Of a DNA stretch of 64,000 nt, positions 62,621-64,000 are shown piece after piece. Each line of letters starts with the position of its first letter. Within the stretch, counting starts at the first letter, position 1. Position numbers and translations under genes: made by a program. The stretch covers positions 52,680 to 116,679 of the forward strand of contig JAHABC010000004.1 of assembly GCA_018376535.1 (NCBI GenBank), written 5' to 3'. Under the pieces are notes generated by a model. It had not been told where the DNA came from and ran no database searches. It worked only from the letters and a program-made list of their open reading frames with translations. The stretch comes from Ruminococcus sp. Its GTDB lineage: Bacteria; Bacillota; Clostridia; Oscillospirales; Ruminococcaceae.

Positions 62621-63424
62621 ATGAATATGAACTTTAATACCATTAAGATTGCTCAAGAAACAGTAGATATTATTAAAAATCGTGGATATTATAACAATAC
62701 TTTCGATGAAAATATATCTGAAGCCGTGCTATATACTCCTACAGAGTTAAAAAAATTGTCTGTAGATATACCTACAGATACTCCAAATGCTAAAGTTTCA
62801 TTGTATAATCAAGATACTTGTGAGTGTGCTAAAAGGTTTATAGATGATGGATATACTTGTATCTTAAATTTTGCATCAGCAAAGAATGTCGGTGGGGGAT
62901 TTCTTAACGGAGCAATGGCTCAGGAAGAAGCTATATGCAGAAATTCAACCTTATACGCATCTATAAATAGTGCAGATGCTAAACAGTATTACGACTATAA
63001 CAATTCACACAACAACGAACTATATTCTGATTATACTATATTTTCACCTTGTGTTGAAGTCTTTCGTGATTGTAAAGGTATATTATTGAACTCATCATAT
63101 ACTATATCTGCAATAACATCACCAGCGGTGAATATTAATAGGGCTAGAAATGTATCTAAAACAGATATATCTAATTGTATGTTTCAACGTGCTGAATATA
63201 TTTTAAAGGTTGCTATTATCAATGATGTTAAAAATCTTATATTGGGTGCTTGGGGTTGTGGCGTCTTTAGAAACTCTCCAAAAGATATCTCCGAAATGTT
63301 TAGATATCTTTTATTTGAAAAAGATTATATAAAGTGCTTTAATAATATAAGTTTTGCAGTCTATGGAAGAAATCTAGAAAACTACAACGCCTTCGAACAA
63401 ACTTTTAAACAATTTTTGTATTAG
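62621..63424 (+). CDS. Bacterial PARG-type macrodomain hydrolase (TIGR02452 family)
   Basis: The poly(ADP-ribose) glycohydrolase signature is visible: NFASAKNVGGGFLNGAMAQEE with GGG (91-93) and the catalytic QEE (101-103). The C-terminal part has LILGAWGCGVFRNSP, typical of macrodomains. 267 aa. Predicted to remove ADP-ribose from macromolecules; no ADP-ribosyltransferase is adjacent, so its substrate is unknown. Terminator follows. Confidence 0.9.
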   Translation: MNMNFNTIKIAQETVDIIKNRGYYNNTFDENISEAVLYTPTELKKLSVDIPTDTPNAKVSLYNQDTCECAKRFIDDGYTCILNFASAKNVGGGFLNGAMAQEEAICRNSTLYASINSADAKQYYDYNNSHNNELYSDYTIFSPCVEVFRDCKGILLNSSYTISAITSPAVNINRARNVSKTDISNCMFQRAEYILKVAIINDVKNLILGAWGCGVFRNSPKDISEMFRYLLFEKDYIKCFNNISFAVYGRNLENYNAFEQTFKQFLY

Positions 63425-63427
63425 TAA

Positions 63428-63461
63428 AAAAATCAGGGACTTGTAATAGTCCTTGATTTTT
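63428..63461. terminator. Bidirectional terminator
   Basis: 13-bp stem AAAAATCAGGGAC/GTCCTTGATTTTT with one wobble between the convergent PARG-like and dockerin genes. Confidence 0.85.
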
Positions 63462-63469
63462 TTTATTTA

Positions 63470-64000
63470 TTAACTTATGCCTCCTACTTCTTCTACACTT
63501 ATACTTCGTATATCAATATCAGATGGTGTATTTAGTATTGTATAATACACTTTCAATAAATTTGGAACCGATGTATCATAAACATGTATCTGCAAATCAA
63601 TCCCAAAATAACAATAGTTTCCATTAGCGTCATATACTGCACAATTATGAGAAAAACAGTGTACAATATTGTCGATTAATCCAATAGATTTTAAATCAAA
63701 CGTACGGTTAGTATCATAACGTCTTGCTCTAACATCAAACCATTTAAAATTTTTCCAACCATTTAAAGAATCATCTTTATGCTCATTGTAGTATTCCATA
63801 ATTTCGTCATCATTTATTCTATAATACAAAGAAATATCTTCTAAAGTTTTAGCTTCACCAGTAATTATTTGGTTTAGATTGTATAAATCAAACTTATCAA
63901 CAGAACCATTTTGATTAATATCATAGTTATAAAACTGATTTTCTTTGCCCTCAATTAAGTAATTTTTCAATGCAATAGTATCTAATATATTGCAAACACC
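63470..64000 (-). CDS. Dockerin-containing protein, 5' end outside the window
   Basis: The reading frame is open to the window end. Its visible start holds most of a dockerin type I: a first repeat end (VCNILDTIALKNYL) and a full second repeat (YDINQNGSVDKFDLYNLNQI). After it come about 110 residues of unknown fold (SLYYRINDDEIMEYYNEH ...), so the dockerin is not at the C terminus, which is unusual but known. Second dockerin protein in the window. Confidence 0.8.
   Translation of the reverse strand, partial: GVCNILDTIALKNYLIEGKENQFYNYDINQNGSVDKFDLYNLNQIITGEAKTLEDISLYYRINDDEIMEYYNEHKDDSLNGWKNFKWFDVRARRYDTNRTFDLKSIGLIDNIVHCFSHNCAVYDANGNYCYFGIDLQIHVYDTSVPNLLKVYYTILNTPSDIDIRSISVEEVGGIS

Overview
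This window comes from a low-G+C (about one third by eye) anaerobic Firmicute, most likely Ruminococcus or a related Oscillospirales/Clostridia lineage. The evidence is dockerin type I modules on secreted proteins, an [FeFe]-hydrogenase maturase (HydF), rubrerythrin, a GGGtGRT protein paired with a NifU-like scaffold, many TTG starts behind strong AGGAGG sites, and a ribosomal protein L27 that carries the Firmicute N-terminal prepeptide next to its Prp protease. The region is mostly chromosomal housekeeping. I see no rRNA, tRNA, CRISPR array, insertion sequence or prophage.

Layout. Bases 1-8169 (minus strand) hold a polyamine cluster: speD, speA, an unknown gene, speE, speB, a lipoprotein gene, a carboxy(nor)spermidine dehydrogenase, an unknown gene and nspC. 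Arginine can go through agmatine to putrescine, and two different aminopropylation routes then lead to spermidine. Bases 8170-11712 hold a divergent promoter region, a roughly 390-nt structured leader, a NYN-domain protein with a very long Asn/Lys-rich linker, and a secreted lysozyme-like/SH3/dockerin protein. Bases 11736-15317 (minus) are the rplU-prp-rpmA and obg-mrnC-yebC block with a clear promoter and L21-type leader. Bases 15517-22726 (plus) hold a TetR regulator with tandem operators, a giant RND permease, a small siroheme/Fe-S reductase-like protein, a peptidase C26 enzyme and a 3-methyladenine glycosylase. Bases 22723-31009 (minus) hold an HD hydrolase, an HI0933 flavoprotein, an RpiR regulator, a DUF3006/ComEC-like pair, ftsK/spoIIIE, uppP and tepA.

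Bases 31332-41658 hold a BspA-like surface protein, a nicotinamidase-like enzyme, hydF-hemL, the GGGtGRT/NifU-like pair, yqeY, an orphan large serine recombinase and rubrerythrin. Bases 41763-52743 are a purine operon (purE, C, F, M, N, IMP cyclohydrolase, AICAR transformylase, D) interrupted by passengers: a calcium-repeat lipoprotein, small membrane proteins and a coupled DUF4160-type pair. It is preceded by a leader in which a short reading frame with its own ribosome site ends exactly at an intrinsic terminator. Bases 52866-64000 hold an unknown protein, ligA, a YcgL-like nucleotidyltransferase, a lipoprotein, an mreB-like gene, comF, recD2, pduL, a nitroreductase, a PARG-type macrodomain hydrolase and a dockerin protein cut by the window end.

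The best candidates for undescribed biology are the GGGtGRT + scaffold pair, the purE leader-peptide attenuator, the NYN protein with its long structured leader, the two unknown proteins inside the polyamine cluster, and the passengers in the purine operon. Terminator hairpins mark most unit ends. All functional calls rest on reading the translated sequence; no database search was possible.
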